64,000 nucleotides of DNA from Propionispira raffinosivorans DSM 20765 (GCF_000381065.1 NZ_KB905858.1:1-64000), one strand, 5' to 3'; positions 25,944 through 35,228 are shown, counted from the first letter of the stretch. The notes: generated by a model not told the origin, from the letters alone. Numbers and translations: made by a program.

Positions 25944-26609
25944 TTAAGTTTTACCAAGCAAAATATGCCAATGCCAGCCTACCGAATGTAATTCATTATC
26001 ATTGATAAATTCGTTAATATGCTGTACTGAAATGATCTCAAATTTTTTAAATAGTTTTTCTATTAAAGTTATATCTGCATAAAAATGTGGAATGCCATTT
26101 TCCGGACCATCTTCTACACGAATTTTTGTATTTTCATCCACAACCGGCCAAGATTGATGAAAGCCCCATGCATTTTTAGAACCCAGAGTTACATAACATT
26201 CTCCACCAGGTCGCATAACACGAAATATTTCCTCCAATATCTTTTTTACGCCTTCGGTATCTGAATGTGATATAACATTTCTGCATAGGATGCAGTCAAA
26301 CTGACTATCGTCATAAGGTAATTGAAGCATATCACCGACAGTACAATGGATTGCAAGTTCTTCAGTCTTTGCCCATTCTTTTGTTCTTGTAACAGCATAC
26401 GCACTTAGATCAAAGGCCCAGGTAGTAAAACCATTTCCAGCAAAAAGTATACTGTGTCTACCTAATCCACAACCAAGATCCAAGAACTTATTCTTGTCTT
26501 GCTGTTTCCAACGATTAATAAGATAATAGCTTTCGATTGCTGGATTTCTCCAACATTTCGCATTATTCTCATCGACAATTTCCCATTTCCATGATTTTGA
26601 TTTTATCAT
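25944..26609 (-). CDS. Class I SAM-dependent methyltransferase
   Basis: About 221 residues with the SAM-binding glycine loop FLDLGCGLGRHS, the acidic strand-2 end TWAFDLSAYA and motif QFDCILCRNVISH. It belongs to the UbiE/Methyltransf_11 group; substrate unknown. ATG 26609 follows AAGGAAGAG; an in-frame ATG at 26627 is possible. Flanked by terminators, so monocistronic. Confidence 0.82.
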   Translation of the reverse strand: MIKSKSWKWEIVDENNAKCWRNPAIESYYLINRWKQQDKNKFLDLGCGLGRHSILFAGNGFTTWAFDLSAYAVTRTKEWAKTEELAIHCTVGDMLQLPYDDSQFDCILCRNVISHSDTEGVKKILEEIFRVMRPGGECYVTLGSKNAWGFHQSWPVVDENTKIRVEDGPENGIPHFYADITLIEKLFKKFEIISVQHINEFINDNELHSVGWHWHILLGKT

Positions 26610-26632
26610 AGTCTCTTCCTTCTTCATAAATT

Positions 26633-26668
26633 AAAAAGCGAATGCTCTCCGTCAGCATTCGCTTTTTT
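26633..26668. terminator. Hairpin upstream of the methyltransferase gene
   Basis: AAAAAGCGAATGCT/AGCATTCGCTTTTT with a 7-nt loop and T-run. It lies just before the methyltransferase start, so it is either a plus-strand terminator or an attenuator in the minus-strand leader. Confidence 0.6.
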
Positions 26669-26746
26669 GTGTTATATAAAAACAAGTTATATTTTATAAA
26701 TTTTATACTATTATATTACCATAAAATTCGCAAAATTTCAAGACTT

Positions 26747-26782
26747 GTATAGTTCCTAGTATAAGCTTATCCTATACTATAC
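26747..26782. promoter_or_regulatory. Dyad overlapping the start of the DUF6323 gene
   Basis: GTATAGT (26747-26753) and ACTATAC (26776-26782) flank a perfect inner palindrome ATAAGCTTAT (26761-26770). The dyad ends directly at the GGAGG site, so it could hide the ribosome binding site as RNA or be an operator as DNA. Confidence 0.4.
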
Positions 26783-26795
26783 GGAGGCGATGAAT

Positions 26796-27248
26796 ATGAC
26801 GTTTGCTTTAGAAACTATAAAACTGCAACAACTTGCAGCTATACAGGAATTACAGGAATGCAATCAATTCACAGAAAAATTTGGTCTTACTTTGACCGGA
26901 GAGCAGATTCAAAGACTAGTGAATGAACGCTTTGAAGCTTTGCAAGAAAATGGACGCATTGAATTTGGCGAAGGAGTGCTAAAAAAGCTCGTTTACGCAT
27001 TCTGCAGCTCACCTTATCTTTACCAGTTTGATTATGAGGATACTATTGCTGCATTGCAGGAAACTTTTTATTATTTCAAGAATGAATCCGATGACCGTCT
27101 TTCCGATGATGAGCTTATTACCTTCATGAAGCAGACTTTTGACGGTAAAGCGCAAGGCTCACTGGAATATCTGGCAGAAACCTCGCTTGAGGAACTTTGC
27201 CGCAATGCCCGGTATGGTTATAAACGAAACGAAGGAGAGTCTCTATGA
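26796..27248 (+). CDS. DUF6323 family protein
   Basis: About 150 residues, soluble, mostly helical and acidic. The segments LTLTGEQIQRLVNERFEALQENGRIEFGEG, KLVYAFCSSPYLYQFDYEDTI and LSDDELITFMKQTFDG fit the DUF6323 family, which has no assigned function. ATG 26796 is 8 nt after GGAGG; an ATG at 26790 is too close. The stop overlaps the next gene's ATG (ATGA), so the two are coupled, as in other Firmicutes where DUF6323 and DUF6179 occur together. Confidence 0.6.
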   Translation: MTFALETIKLQQLAAIQELQECNQFTEKFGLTLTGEQIQRLVNERFEALQENGRIEFGEGVLKKLVYAFCSSPYLYQFDYEDTIAALQETFYYFKNESDDRLSDDELITFMKQTFDGKAQGSLEYLAETSLEELCRNARYGYKRNEGESL

Positions 27249-28150
27249 ATATATCGGCTTTGTTTCCATTCATAGATCCATTAGTAGACGATTTGAGCTT
27301 GCAGGATACGGAACGGCTGCAGATAAAGCTTTGGCAGCTCGTTTCCTACCAAAGCAAGCGTTACACTATGGGGGATAGCAGTTCACTTCGTATCGAAACA
27401 GCAGAGGAACTTTTCACTTCAATCTGCTTCTTGCTGCAACTTTATCAAAGAGAAACCCATATTCCATGGCAAAAGCTTTTTGATGCGGATTTCAAAGAAC
27501 TTTTAAAAGAATCCCGCTCACTTGCAAAAGTCAGGATATCCCAGGCGAAAAGCCTTTATACAAGAACCCAGCAAAGTCTGCCAAAAATCAAAAACGATTT
27601 TCTCGAAGATACGCTGACCAATATCGGCATCTTTTTTCAAAAATACGATATATATTTCTTTGCCCATCAGATTCCCTGCATAATAGATTATCCTTTAGCC
27701 TGTCCTGTTCCTGAAACTTTATATGGTATCGAATACATTTTACAATATCTGCAGCAACTACTCATCGAAAATCATTTTCTGCAACGTTTCTCAAGCAGGG
27801 ATTTGAACTGCCTGTTATCTGTCTATATACCCAACTATGAATCATCGCTTATCGATCTCTATGAGCCAGTTGTTATAAATGTTTGGGGACGCCAACTGCT
27901 CGCACAAACAATCACAGCCTTGAACATCAACAGCCACGAAAAATTTCGTCTGCAACAACGTCTTCAACACCATTCATCATCAGAGCTTCACCACTTAGCC
28001 GCCGCTTCTGCCAAAAAGCTTACAATTGAACTTTCATTGTCCACTCCTATCGAAACAGACTATTTACAGCATACTATCGACTCTTTGATTCCCCGCCTAA
28101 AAGTCGCTTTAGATGCACAAAATCTAAACGGAATTTTCATGTCATGGTAA
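27245..28150 (+). CDS. DUF6179 domain-containing protein
   Basis: A 301-residue soluble, helix-rich protein. It lacks TM segments and recognisable catalytic motifs. The long open region contains LQDTERLQIKLWQLVSYQSKRYTMG and ends VALDAQNLNGIFMSW. I assign it to DUF6179 by general appearance and pairing with DUF6323; a profile search should confirm. GGAGAG precedes the ATG. A chaperone, regulatory or RNA-related function cannot be distinguished. Confidence 0.55.
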   Translation: MNISALFPFIDPLVDDLSLQDTERLQIKLWQLVSYQSKRYTMGDSSSLRIETAEELFTSICFLLQLYQRETHIPWQKLFDADFKELLKESRSLAKVRISQAKSLYTRTQQSLPKIKNDFLEDTLTNIGIFFQKYDIYFFAHQIPCIIDYPLACPVPETLYGIEYILQYLQQLLIENHFLQRFSSRDLNCLLSVYIPNYESSLIDLYEPVVINVWGRQLLAQTITALNINSHEKFRLQQRLQHHSSSELHHLAAASAKKLTIELSLSTPIETDYLQHTIDSLIPRLKVALDAQNLNGIFMSW

Positions 28151-28172
28151 CCCTATCGTCAGGGGGCAGATT

Positions 28173-28322
28173 ATGCTGCAAACTTATATTCTATGTCAGC
28201 TTTTGCGTTTACAGCGGTCGTCCGCTCCATTGTCCATAAGAGACAAAACCATCATCAGAATAAAGATTGCAAATTTAAACTTGTTTACTTTGAGTTTTGA
28301 ATTCAACAAATTTTCCATATAA
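28173..28322 (+). CDS. Possible 49-residue third gene of the DUF6323/6179 unit
   Basis: ATG 28173 is 6 nt after AGGGGG (28161-28166) and 22 bp after the DUF6179 stop. The frame encodes a basic, Leu/Ile-rich peptide (MLQTYILCQLLRLQRSS...). No family is recognised. It may be a small coupled protein or the start of a decayed gene. Confidence 0.3.
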   Translation: MLQTYILCQLLRLQRSSAPLSIRDKTIIRIKIANLNLFTLSFEFNKFSI

Positions 28323-28865
28323 CTTCTCCTTGCTATTGATACTCGACACGAATATTCCCCATGATGTTTCTTCAAATTTTATAATGATAACTCTTTTATA
28401 TGTTGTTACAATGTAAAATCCAAACGCTTCTACTCTCTTACTTAAAAAAAATATTATAATAAATCTGTGCTAATTTCAATAGTTTTAAATGTAAAAATAA
28501 ATTTAGTTCTTTCCACAATTAATTAAAAAGGCAGTTAGCTATGTAAAGAACCAAAAAGTGGTGCCAATCCAACAGACCAAAGAAAGCTATCAGTACACCC
28601 TTTTCTACAAGTAGCGCTGGATAAAAAAGAACGATTTAACCCAAACGTATCCCGTTACTTTCTCGTTCAAATACCAAAACTATCGGCTGCATCTTGCATG
28701 CATTAACAGTAACCTCAGCAATAATCATATGACCATCAATTACTTTTTATATGATAGTTTTCAACCGTTTTAAAGTATAATTCTTCTACATAAACAGGGA
28801 ATTCTTCAATATTCCTATATAAAACAAATCCCTACCTGCCAGCTAGATAGAGATTGTTTTATACA
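28323..28865. other. Gene-poor gap with a possible decayed minus-strand frame
   Basis: No intact gene. On the minus strand about 28750 to 28636 reads KVIDGHMIIAEVTVNACKMQ and ends at TAA (28636-28638), which has a protein-like composition but no start or ribosome binding site. The rest is AT-rich without clear hairpins. Confidence 0.3.
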
Positions 28866-29249
28866 TCAGTCTGTATATGCAACAGCACTTATTTCAACTA
28901 ATTGTGACGAAAAAGCAAAATATGGTACGCCTATAAGAGTTCCCGCGGGGCGGTGCTTCCCTAAGTATTCCTTGAACAGCTTAATGACGGAATCCGAATG
29001 CTCCCCAGCATCTGCCAGATAAATTTCCACATAAGCGAGGTTGGATTTCGTGATGCCAAACTCCGCTAAAACATGATCAAGATTTTTAAGTGTCTGGCGA
29101 GTTTGCGTTTCAATATCACCTTCGCCAATAAATATGCCTTCCGAATCATGAGAAAATTGCCCTGAAATATAAATCGTGCCATTCACGCTGTAGGCTTGGG
29201 AAATACCATGATCCCAAAGATTATGATTATAAGTTTTAATATTAGTCAT
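28866..29249 (-). CDS. RidA family protein (Rid/YjgF)
   Basis: A 127-residue enamine/imine deaminase-type protein. IYISGQFSHDSEG, LDHVLAEFGITKSNLAYVEIYL and RPAGTLIGVPYFAFSSQLVEISAVA match the Rid fold. The canonical catalytic Arg in RxxRT/C is not obviously at its usual place (RPAGT), so it may be a non-deaminating Rid subgroup. AAGGAGAG precedes the ATG. Divergent from an HxlR regulator. Confidence 0.88.
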   Translation of the reverse strand: MTNIKTYNHNLWDHGISQAYSVNGTIYISGQFSHDSEGIFIGEGDIETQTRQTLKNLDHVLAEFGITKSNLAYVEIYLADAGEHSDSVIKLFKEYLGKHRPAGTLIGVPYFAFSSQLVEISAVAYTD

Positions 29250-29354
29250 TTTCTCTCTCCTTTACTTTAAGGTAAATTTAGTATAACAAGACAGCAAACA
29301 AAAAAATAGTACGCACTTTATTGATAGGTACTATTAGAAAGGATAGTGTAAATT

Positions 29355-29696
29355 ATGGGAATGGCTGCATATAAGGGGCAAGTAAAAAATATCCAAGATA
29401 CACCTTTTGGATACACCTTGTCAGTGATTGGCGGTAAATGGAAAATGGTTATCATATACCTTTTGGCAGAAAACCAGCCAATTCGCTTTAATGAACTAAA
29501 AAGACAAATTGGCTCAATTACCTTTAAGATATTGAGTTCACAACTGAAAGAACTGGAATCAGATGGTTTGATAGAACGAAAAGAGTATCCTCAAATTCCT
29601 CCTAAAGTTGAATACCGTTTAACAACTAAAGCAGAAACGCTCTTGCCTGTTTTAGAAGGATTATGCGAATGGGGAGCAAGAAATCAAAATAAATAA
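29355..29696 (+). CDS. HxlR family regulator
   Basis: A 113-residue winged-helix protein. TPFGYTLSVIGGKWKMVIIYLL, SFKILSSQLKELESDGLIERKEYPQIPPKVEYRLT are typical. It is divergent from the RidA gene, 105 bp apart, and likely controls it. This is a second HxlR pair in 4 kb, similar in layout to the one at 24747-25825. Confidence 0.9.
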   Translation: MGMAAYKGQVKNIQDTPFGYTLSVIGGKWKMVIIYLLAENQPIRFNELKRQIGSITFKILSSQLKELESDGLIERKEYPQIPPKVEYRLTTKAETLLPVLEGLCEWGARNQNK

Positions 29697-29745
29697 GCTG
29701 CCCGTTCAGGCAAGTTTTTTCATGACTGCCGCCTTTTCATCTAGC

Positions 29746-30828
29746 TTAGAAATGTTTTTTGTTTTTTTCTTTACTAAACTTTCGTGCATTTTTCATTCCA
29801 CCTACTCCCGTGAACATAGCATTAAACTTTTCAGTCTCAATCTGCTTTGAATTTAATCTCTCATACTTGGCTTCTTTTTGAAGCTTCAAATAGTTCGCAA
29901 ACCGATCCGCTGATACCATCCCATCATTTATGGCTTTTCGCACTGCACAAGCAGGCTCGCTCGTATGCGTACAATCTTGAAATTTACATTTTCGGGATAG
30001 TTCATCAATATCCGCAAAGGCTTTTGACATATCAGCACTTTCAATTCCTAATTCTCGCATTCCCGGAGTGTCAATAACGGCACCTAAACCCGGAAGAGCA
30101 ATAAGTTCCCGTCTAGTAGTCGTATGCCGTCCCTTATCATCATGTCTAATTTTTTTAGTTTCCAAAACATTTTTTCCAACGAGCCTATTTATCAAAGTAG
30201 ATTTCCCTACACCTGATGAGCCAATAAATGCAACGGTTCTGCCCTTGTCAAGATACTTTTCAATAGATAGCACACTGTCATCGCTTAAACTTGAAGTAAC
30301 CAGCACATCCACTCCGCAAGAAACGGTGTCGACTTCAGACAGTTTTTCCGCAAGATCAACGCATAAATCTGCTTTGGTAAGCACGATAACCGGAATGGCC
30401 TGACTACTCCAAGCAACACTAAGATATCGCTCCAGTCTGCGGATATTAAAATCATTATTAAGTGACATGCAGATAAAAACAGTATCAATATTTGAGGCTA
30501 CGACCTGTTCATCCTCCGATGTTCCCGCAGCCTTTCTGATAAAAGCACTTTTTCTTGGCAAAATATGCCGGATGATTGCATTTCCACTGATATTTTCATT
30601 ACGGTCAAGCATAACGAAATCACCTACTGCCGGAAAATCAGACAAAGTCTTAACCTCAAAACGAAACTTCCCAAATATTTCTGCCGCTAGCTCGCCCGCC
30701 TCCGTTATTACTTTATACATATTTTTGTATTGGGATGCGACTCGGCCTACATAAAGATTCTTGTAAAAATCAGCTTCAACAACAAATCGTTCACTGAATC
30801 CCAAGTTTTCCATATCTATTTTGCTCAT
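29746..30828 (-). CDS. rsgA: Ribosome small subunit-dependent GTPase A
   Basis: A 360-residue circularly permuted GTPase that assists 30S maturation. An N-terminal OB fold is followed by the permuted G motifs (TKAD, then the P-loop GSSGVGKSTLINRL near 200, DTPGMREL) and a zinc knuckle (CKFQDCTHTSEPAC). It belongs to the longer RsgA subgroup starting LGFSERFVVEADFYKNLYVGRV. ATG 30828 follows GGAGG; an ATG at 30840 is less likely. Confidence 0.93.
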   Translation of the reverse strand: MSKIDMENLGFSERFVVEADFYKNLYVGRVASQYKNMYKVITEAGELAAEIFGKFRFEVKTLSDFPAVGDFVMLDRNENISGNAIIRHILPRKSAFIRKAAGTSEDEQVVASNIDTVFICMSLNNDFNIRRLERYLSVAWSSQAIPVIVLTKADLCVDLAEKLSEVDTVSCGVDVLVTSSLSDDSVLSIEKYLDKGRTVAFIGSSGVGKSTLINRLVGKNVLETKKIRHDDKGRHTTTRRELIALPGLGAVIDTPGMRELGIESADMSKAFADIDELSRKCKFQDCTHTSEPACAVRKAINDGMVSADRFANYLKLQKEAKYERLNSKQIETEKFNAMFTGVGGMKNARKFSKEKNKKHF

Positions 30829-30946
30829 TTTTACCTCCAAAAGTTAAAAAAATTCAAAAATTACAAGATCACCTTTTAGTCCTTTGATTTTATATCATTA
30901 TATTTTGTTTCGCAAAAAATGTATTCCCCTTTTTTCTTTCAGAAAA

Positions 30947-30987
30947 AAGAAAGAGAACGCTGCATTCTGCATAGCGTTCTCTTTCTT
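30947..30987. terminator. Strong hairpin terminator
   Basis: A 15-bp stem AAGAAAGAGAACGCT/AGCGTTCTCTTTCTT directly beyond the 3' end of the CD3324-type gene on the minus strand. Confidence 0.75.
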
Positions 30988-30997
30988 AATAACAAAT

Positions 30998-31267
30998 TCA
31001 TATTTTCATTTTAGTTAAAATTCCATAAACCGTTTTATCCGACAAAAAATATGTCTTCGCAATTTCTTTTACCGAAATTCCCGCTGCATATTTCCTAAAA
31101 ATCTCCTGGTTTCGCGCGAACGTAATCTGCCGACTTTGACCATCCGCATCCCATGGCTGTCGATTATCCTTTTTGCGAGGAATATAGATGTACTCACCAT
31201 CAACATATTTTTGGATCGCTGCAAGCAAAGACTCCGGCAATACCGCTTTACCATTCTGATAGCTCAT
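30998..31267 (-). CDS. CD3324 family protein (HTH)
   Basis: An 89-residue protein. MSYQNGKAVLPESLLAAIQKYVDGEYIYIPRK is the hallmark of the CD3324 group, followed by a C-terminal HTH (IFRKYAAGISVKEIAKTYFLSDKTVYGIL) of the Mor/sigma-like type. Probably a small DNA-binding regulator. ATG 31267 follows AGGAGGAAG; an upstream in-frame start at 31309 is unlikely. Confidence 0.85.
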   Translation of the reverse strand: MSYQNGKAVLPESLLAAIQKYVDGEYIYIPRKKDNRQPWDADGQSRQITFARNQEIFRKYAAGISVKEIAKTYFLSDKTVYGILTKMKI

Positions 31268-31631
31268 TTTGCTTCCTCCTAAAGAAAAATATTTTTTAGG
31301 ATTTAGCAAAAGCTATTCGAGCTTTAATTTTACTACAAACAGCTTTTGCTATTTGTAGTAAACAATCATCGATTTCATCAACAACTTAATAAGTCATTTC
31401 TCCCTTCATCATCAATTAATATTATTTTATATAGATTTTTCTAACATGTCAAACAGCAAACTGCTTATACAACAATAGTTTTCAAATTTTATTTTATGAT
31501 AATATTCCCTTATTATCGCATTCAAAAAGTCCCCATATAGATTGACACCTGTTTCAGCATTTTCTTACATTAATACTAAAACAGATATCAATTATGAAGA
31601 CTTTTTAACTATAGATACTTTTATAAAACAA
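31268..31631. other. Intergenic region with an 11-bp inverted repeat
   Basis: TTTACTACAAA (31329-31339) and TTTGTAGTAAA (31352-31362) flank a 12-bp centre, about 60 bp upstream of the CD3324-type gene, and may be its operator. No terminator for the hut operon is obvious in the remainder. Confidence 0.35.
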
Positions 31632-32228
31632 TCAACTAACATCTTTTATCGGAGGGGTAATTTCAACGTGTATCACTGTGGTCGATTCTTCATTAGAATA
31701 AATTGTAATAGGCTCTACGGCTTTTCTTATATGAATTAAGGTTTCCTTGCCTACTTTTATTTTTTCCAAATTAGTTTGCAATATAAAAGTACCACCAACA
31801 GAATAAAAAAAGTGCTCTTTCTCTGCCAGCATAATTTTTTTAGGTAATTGAACATATGCTTGTAGATTGACTGTCAATCCGCTATTCTTTCGTAACATAA
31901 CATTAAAGTCTTTACAGCATCCCCAGCTGATTGTATCATCAGCACCGTCAAATGCATCAACAGCAAATGGCTGCAGAATTTCACCTAATTTATCCTTGTG
32001 TTGTAGTTTAATATTATTTTCCAAAATCATAAGAAATCGATCATAGTTGGGCAGCTTTGTAAAAATTGATTTTTCAATTTCTACAGTTGCTGAACTAATC
32101 CTAAGTGAAAAATCACGGTCAGCATATCGTCTGTCCTGTGGTGTAATATAAAGTTCTGTAGTGGTTCCACCTGACCACTGCGTTGTATTTTGATCTTTTT
32201 TCTCAAATATTTCTATATTCATCGTCAT
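31632..32228 (-). CDS. hutD: HutD family protein (cupin)
   Basis: A 198-residue bicupin. KKDQNTTQWSGGTTTELYITP, DFSLRISSATVE and FTKLPNYDRFLMILENNI are characteristic of HutD/Ves proteins, which accompany histidine utilisation genes and are thought to bind a pathway intermediate such as formylglutamate and limit flux. It is the last gene of the operon, 8 bp after the ABC ATPase gene. Confidence 0.85.
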   Translation of the reverse strand: MTMNIEIFEKKDQNTTQWSGGTTTELYITPQDRRYADRDFSLRISSATVEIEKSIFTKLPNYDRFLMILENNIKLQHKDKLGEILQPFAVDAFDGADDTISWGCCKDFNVMLRKNSGLTVNLQAYVQLPKKIMLAEKEHFFYSVGGTFILQTNLEKIKVGKETLIHIRKAVEPITIYSNEESTTVIHVEITPPIKDVS

Positions 32229-32235
32229 TTTACCA

Positions 32236-33042
32236 TCAGGCTCCAGTTTGAATGCCTTGCAATAACTTCATACTTTCCGTCCGAATAATTTCTGTCGCCT
32301 GAGCCTTATATTCCATAAATTTTTGTGTTGTTTTTATATGATAATCTCTTGGTCGTTCTAAATCGATATTTAATATTTCCTTAATTTTCCCTGGACGGGA
32401 ACTCATCAAAGCTACACGATCTGCTAAAAAAATGGCTTCATCAATATCATGTGTAACCATAATAATCATCTTAGGCGATTTCTGCCATACGTCAAGCAGT
32501 AATTCCTGCATAACGCCTCTAGTTTGCATATCTAAAGCACCAAATGGTTCGTCCAACAATAAAATATCTGGATTATTAGCTAAAGCTCTTGCAATAGCAA
32601 CCCGTTGCCGCATACCACCGGATAAAGAATTTGGATGCTGATTTTCAAACCCTCTAAGACCTACTAAATCAATATAATGAGCTGCAATCTCTTTTGCGTT
32701 TTTAGTGTTTATTTTTTGTTGTTTCAACCCAAATTGAATATTTTCCGAAACGCTCATCCATGGAAAAAGAGTATACGCTTGAAATACCATGCCCCGATCA
32801 GCTCCAGGACCAGTAAGTTCTTTTCCGCAATGCCGAATTTTCCCCTGCGTTGCTTTTTCAAGACCGCAAATAATACGCAGCAATGTACTTTTACCGCAAC
32901 CAGAAGTTCCCAATAAAGATACAAATTCTTTTGGTTTTACATGTAAATTTATTTCATCCAAAGCAAAAACATCACCATTTTTACTTGGATAAATTTTGCT
33001 TACACCTATAACATCAAGCCCCTGTTCTATCTGCGTGTTCAT
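32236..33042 (-). CDS. ABC importer ATPase, NitT/TauT type
   Basis: A 268-residue ATPase with Walker A GTSGCGKST, signature LSGGMRQR, Walker B ILLLDEPFGALD and the H-loop VTHD. It pairs with the permease and lipoprotein encoded in the same operon. The NitT/TauT/SsuB class imports small organic anions, and the context suggests urocanate, histidine or a related imidazole compound. Confidence 0.9.
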   Translation of the reverse strand: MNTQIEQGLDVIGVSKIYPSKNGDVFALDEINLHVKPKEFVSLLGTSGCGKSTLLRIICGLEKATQGKIRHCGKELTGPGADRGMVFQAYTLFPWMSVSENIQFGLKQQKINTKNAKEIAAHYIDLVGLRGFENQHPNSLSGGMRQRVAIARALANNPDILLLDEPFGALDMQTRGVMQELLLDVWQKSPKMIIMVTHDIDEAIFLADRVALMSSRPGKIKEILNIDLERPRDYHIKTTQKFMEYKAQATEIIRTESMKLLQGIQTGA

Positions 33043-33059
33043 AGAATTACCGCCTTTCT

Positions 33060-33953
33060 TTAATGACTATCTTTATTCCAGTAAAATAATCGGTTATGAC
33101 CTTCTTTAAACAAAATATCAATAATCATTCCTATAAACCCAATTGTTAAAATCCCCACAAAAATACGAGATGTATCCATCATTCTCTGTGACTGAATAAT
33201 CATATAGCCAATCCCTGAAGAAGCTCCTACCAATTCAGCAACAATAACGTAAGTCCAAGCCCAGCCAAGCACGGTTCTCAACGTATCCACAATATCCGGC
33301 ATTGCTTTTGGTAAAATAACTTTCCAGAGAACATCCCATTTTGAAGTTCCTAAAGTATAAGAAACCTCGATCATCGACATTGGAACATTGCGGACGTTTG
33401 TTGCAATCATCAAAATAAGTTGTGGTAAACTGCCCAAAATAATAATAGCTATTTTTTCTGATTCATCGATGCCTATCCATAAAATAAATAAAGGAATAAA
33501 CGCTGATGCCGGTAAATAACGAATAAATGAAAAAACATATTCCAGCAAAGCCGAAGCTGGTGCATAAGTTCCTATTAAAAGCCCCAGTGGTATGGCAATT
33601 ACAGCAGAAATAAGAAATCCACTCATGACCCGATATACTGTCATTTCAACGCCTTTAAGAAATTCTCCATCCGACAACAAATCAACGGCAACATGCACTG
33701 TATTCCCTATTGTTGGTAAAAAAAATGCATCTACTGTCCCCGATACTGTCAAAAACATCCATAGTAAAATGATAGAAAGAAAAGCTCCTGCAGCAAGTAG
33801 TACTGTATAAACTTTTTTTATTCTGCCCTTCGGCGTAAAAGCATCATTTAATTTAGCAATTATTTTTCTTCCTTTTTTCAAATTATTGTTTGCTGTTTGC
33901 TCTGTTGCAATAAACAGTGGCTCGACCTGCATATTTGCTTTTTCATTCACCAT
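33060..33953 (-). CDS. ABC importer permease, NitT/TauT type
   Basis: A 297-residue inner-membrane protein with about six TM segments and the EAA-like loop EVSYTLGTSKWDVLWKVILPKAMPDIVDTLR. It has a long cytoplasmic N-terminus (about 45 residues). Its ATG overlaps the hutI stop by 7 bp, so expression is coupled to hutI. Confidence 0.88.
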   Translation of the reverse strand: MVNEKANMQVEPLFIATEQTANNNLKKGRKIIAKLNDAFTPKGRIKKVYTVLLAAGAFLSIILLWMFLTVSGTVDAFFLPTIGNTVHVAVDLLSDGEFLKGVEMTVYRVMSGFLISAVIAIPLGLLIGTYAPASALLEYVFSFIRYLPASAFIPLFILWIGIDESEKIAIIILGSLPQLILMIATNVRNVPMSMIEVSYTLGTSKWDVLWKVILPKAMPDIVDTLRTVLGWAWTYVIVAELVGASSGIGYMIIQSQRMMDTSRIFVGILTIGFIGMIIDILFKEGHNRLFYWNKDSH

Positions 33954-35194
33954 AATAACTCACCATCCTTTATTACATGTTGAACAATATTAATGCCCGT
34001 ATGATATACCAAAAAGCGATAATCAGGATATGCCAGTAATAGTATGTCTGCTCTTTTTCCCTGTTCAATGCTGCCGACAGAATCTGCCTGATCGGTTGCT
34101 GCTGCTGCATTCAGCGTAATCGCTGTTAAAGCTTCTTCCAATGTCATCTGCATTGAAATCACTGCCAAGGCTAATATCAATGGTATAGAATACGTATAAC
34201 AGCTTCCCGGATTGAAATCACTTGCTAAAGCAACCGCACAACCGGTATCAATCATTTTTCTTGCAGGAGCAAATGGTTTTCTCATACAAAAAGCTGTTGC
34301 CGGCAAGAGAACTGCTATTGTATTACCTGAAGACAAGACTTGAATATCTGCTTCTGTAATTGCTAATAAATGGTCAGCAGAAATGGCTTTGAGTTTATGA
34401 GCTAAAGCTGCTCCCCCTAGAGAATTAATTTCATCCGCATGCATTTTTAATTTAAACCCCATCTGAGCCGCTGTTGATAATAAACGTTCGGATTGTTCCA
34501 AAGAAAAAACGCCTGTTTCACAAAACACATCACAAAAATCCGCTAAATTTTCTTTTTTAACCTGCTTTAACACGTCGTTGACTAAAAAATCTATATATTG
34601 ATCGCCATTCCCCTTATATTCTGGAGGAACCGCATGCGCTCCCAAAAAAGTTGTTTTCAATGAAATCGGCAAATCCTGTTTCAACCGATGCATAACGCGA
34701 AGCTGTTTCAGTTCGGTATCTTTATCCAATCCATAGCCACTTTTGCCCTCTAACGAAGTAACTCCCAGCTTTAGCATATTGTTTAAGACAGCCCTACCAC
34801 TTTGATATAGACTCTCTTCTGAGCTTTCTCTCGTTGACTGCATCGTAGAACAGATGCCACCGCCTTGCTTTAAAAGCTCCAAATAAGGTACCCCTGCCAA
34901 ACGATCGATGAATTCATCCGCGCGACTTCCACCAAAAAGAAAATGTGTATGCGGATCAATAAAACCAGGAATAGCACATTTACCATGAGCATTTACAATT
35001 TTAAAATCGTCACCAGCTTTTTTAGCATAGATCTCAACATCCGCGCTATTACCGACTTTTTGAATAATTCCTGCTTCGATATAAATTGCCGCATTTTCCT
35101 GGATTTCAATCTGTCGCATTGCAATTCCATGCCTTGCTGTTTTTCCTTTCGGGGTAACAAGCTGCGAGATATTTTGAATTAAGAGTTTTTCCAT
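33947..35194 (-). CDS. hutI: Imidazolonepropionase
   Basis: A 415-residue amidohydrolase that opens 4-imidazolone-5-propionate to N-formimino-L-glutamate. Metal ligands His82 and His84 (DPHTHFLFGGSR), the LGVTSLEGKSGYGLD segment, KMHADEINSLGG and ASDFNPGSC are all typical of HutI. ATG 35194 follows GGGGAGGGCGG; the frame is open further upstream into hutU. It acts directly after HutU. Confidence 0.95.
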   Translation of the reverse strand: MEKLLIQNISQLVTPKGKTARHGIAMRQIEIQENAAIYIEAGIIQKVGNSADVEIYAKKAGDDFKIVNAHGKCAIPGFIDPHTHFLFGGSRADEFIDRLAGVPYLELLKQGGGICSTMQSTRESSEESLYQSGRAVLNNMLKLGVTSLEGKSGYGLDKDTELKQLRVMHRLKQDLPISLKTTFLGAHAVPPEYKGNGDQYIDFLVNDVLKQVKKENLADFCDVFCETGVFSLEQSERLLSTAAQMGFKLKMHADEINSLGGAALAHKLKAISADHLLAITEADIQVLSSGNTIAVLLPATAFCMRKPFAPARKMIDTGCAVALASDFNPGSCYTYSIPLILALAVISMQMTLEEALTAITLNAAAATDQADSVGSIEQGKRADILLLAYPDYRFLVYHTGINIVQHVIKDGELLW

Positions 35195-35228
35195 GTTCTT
35201 TCCGCCCTCCCCTTCTTTTTTCTTAAAA

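Noticed and set aside
28636-28750. A real minus-strand gene
   Set aside because: Protein-like composition, but it lacks a start codon with ribosome binding site and has a stop at the upstream end; recorded only as possible decay.
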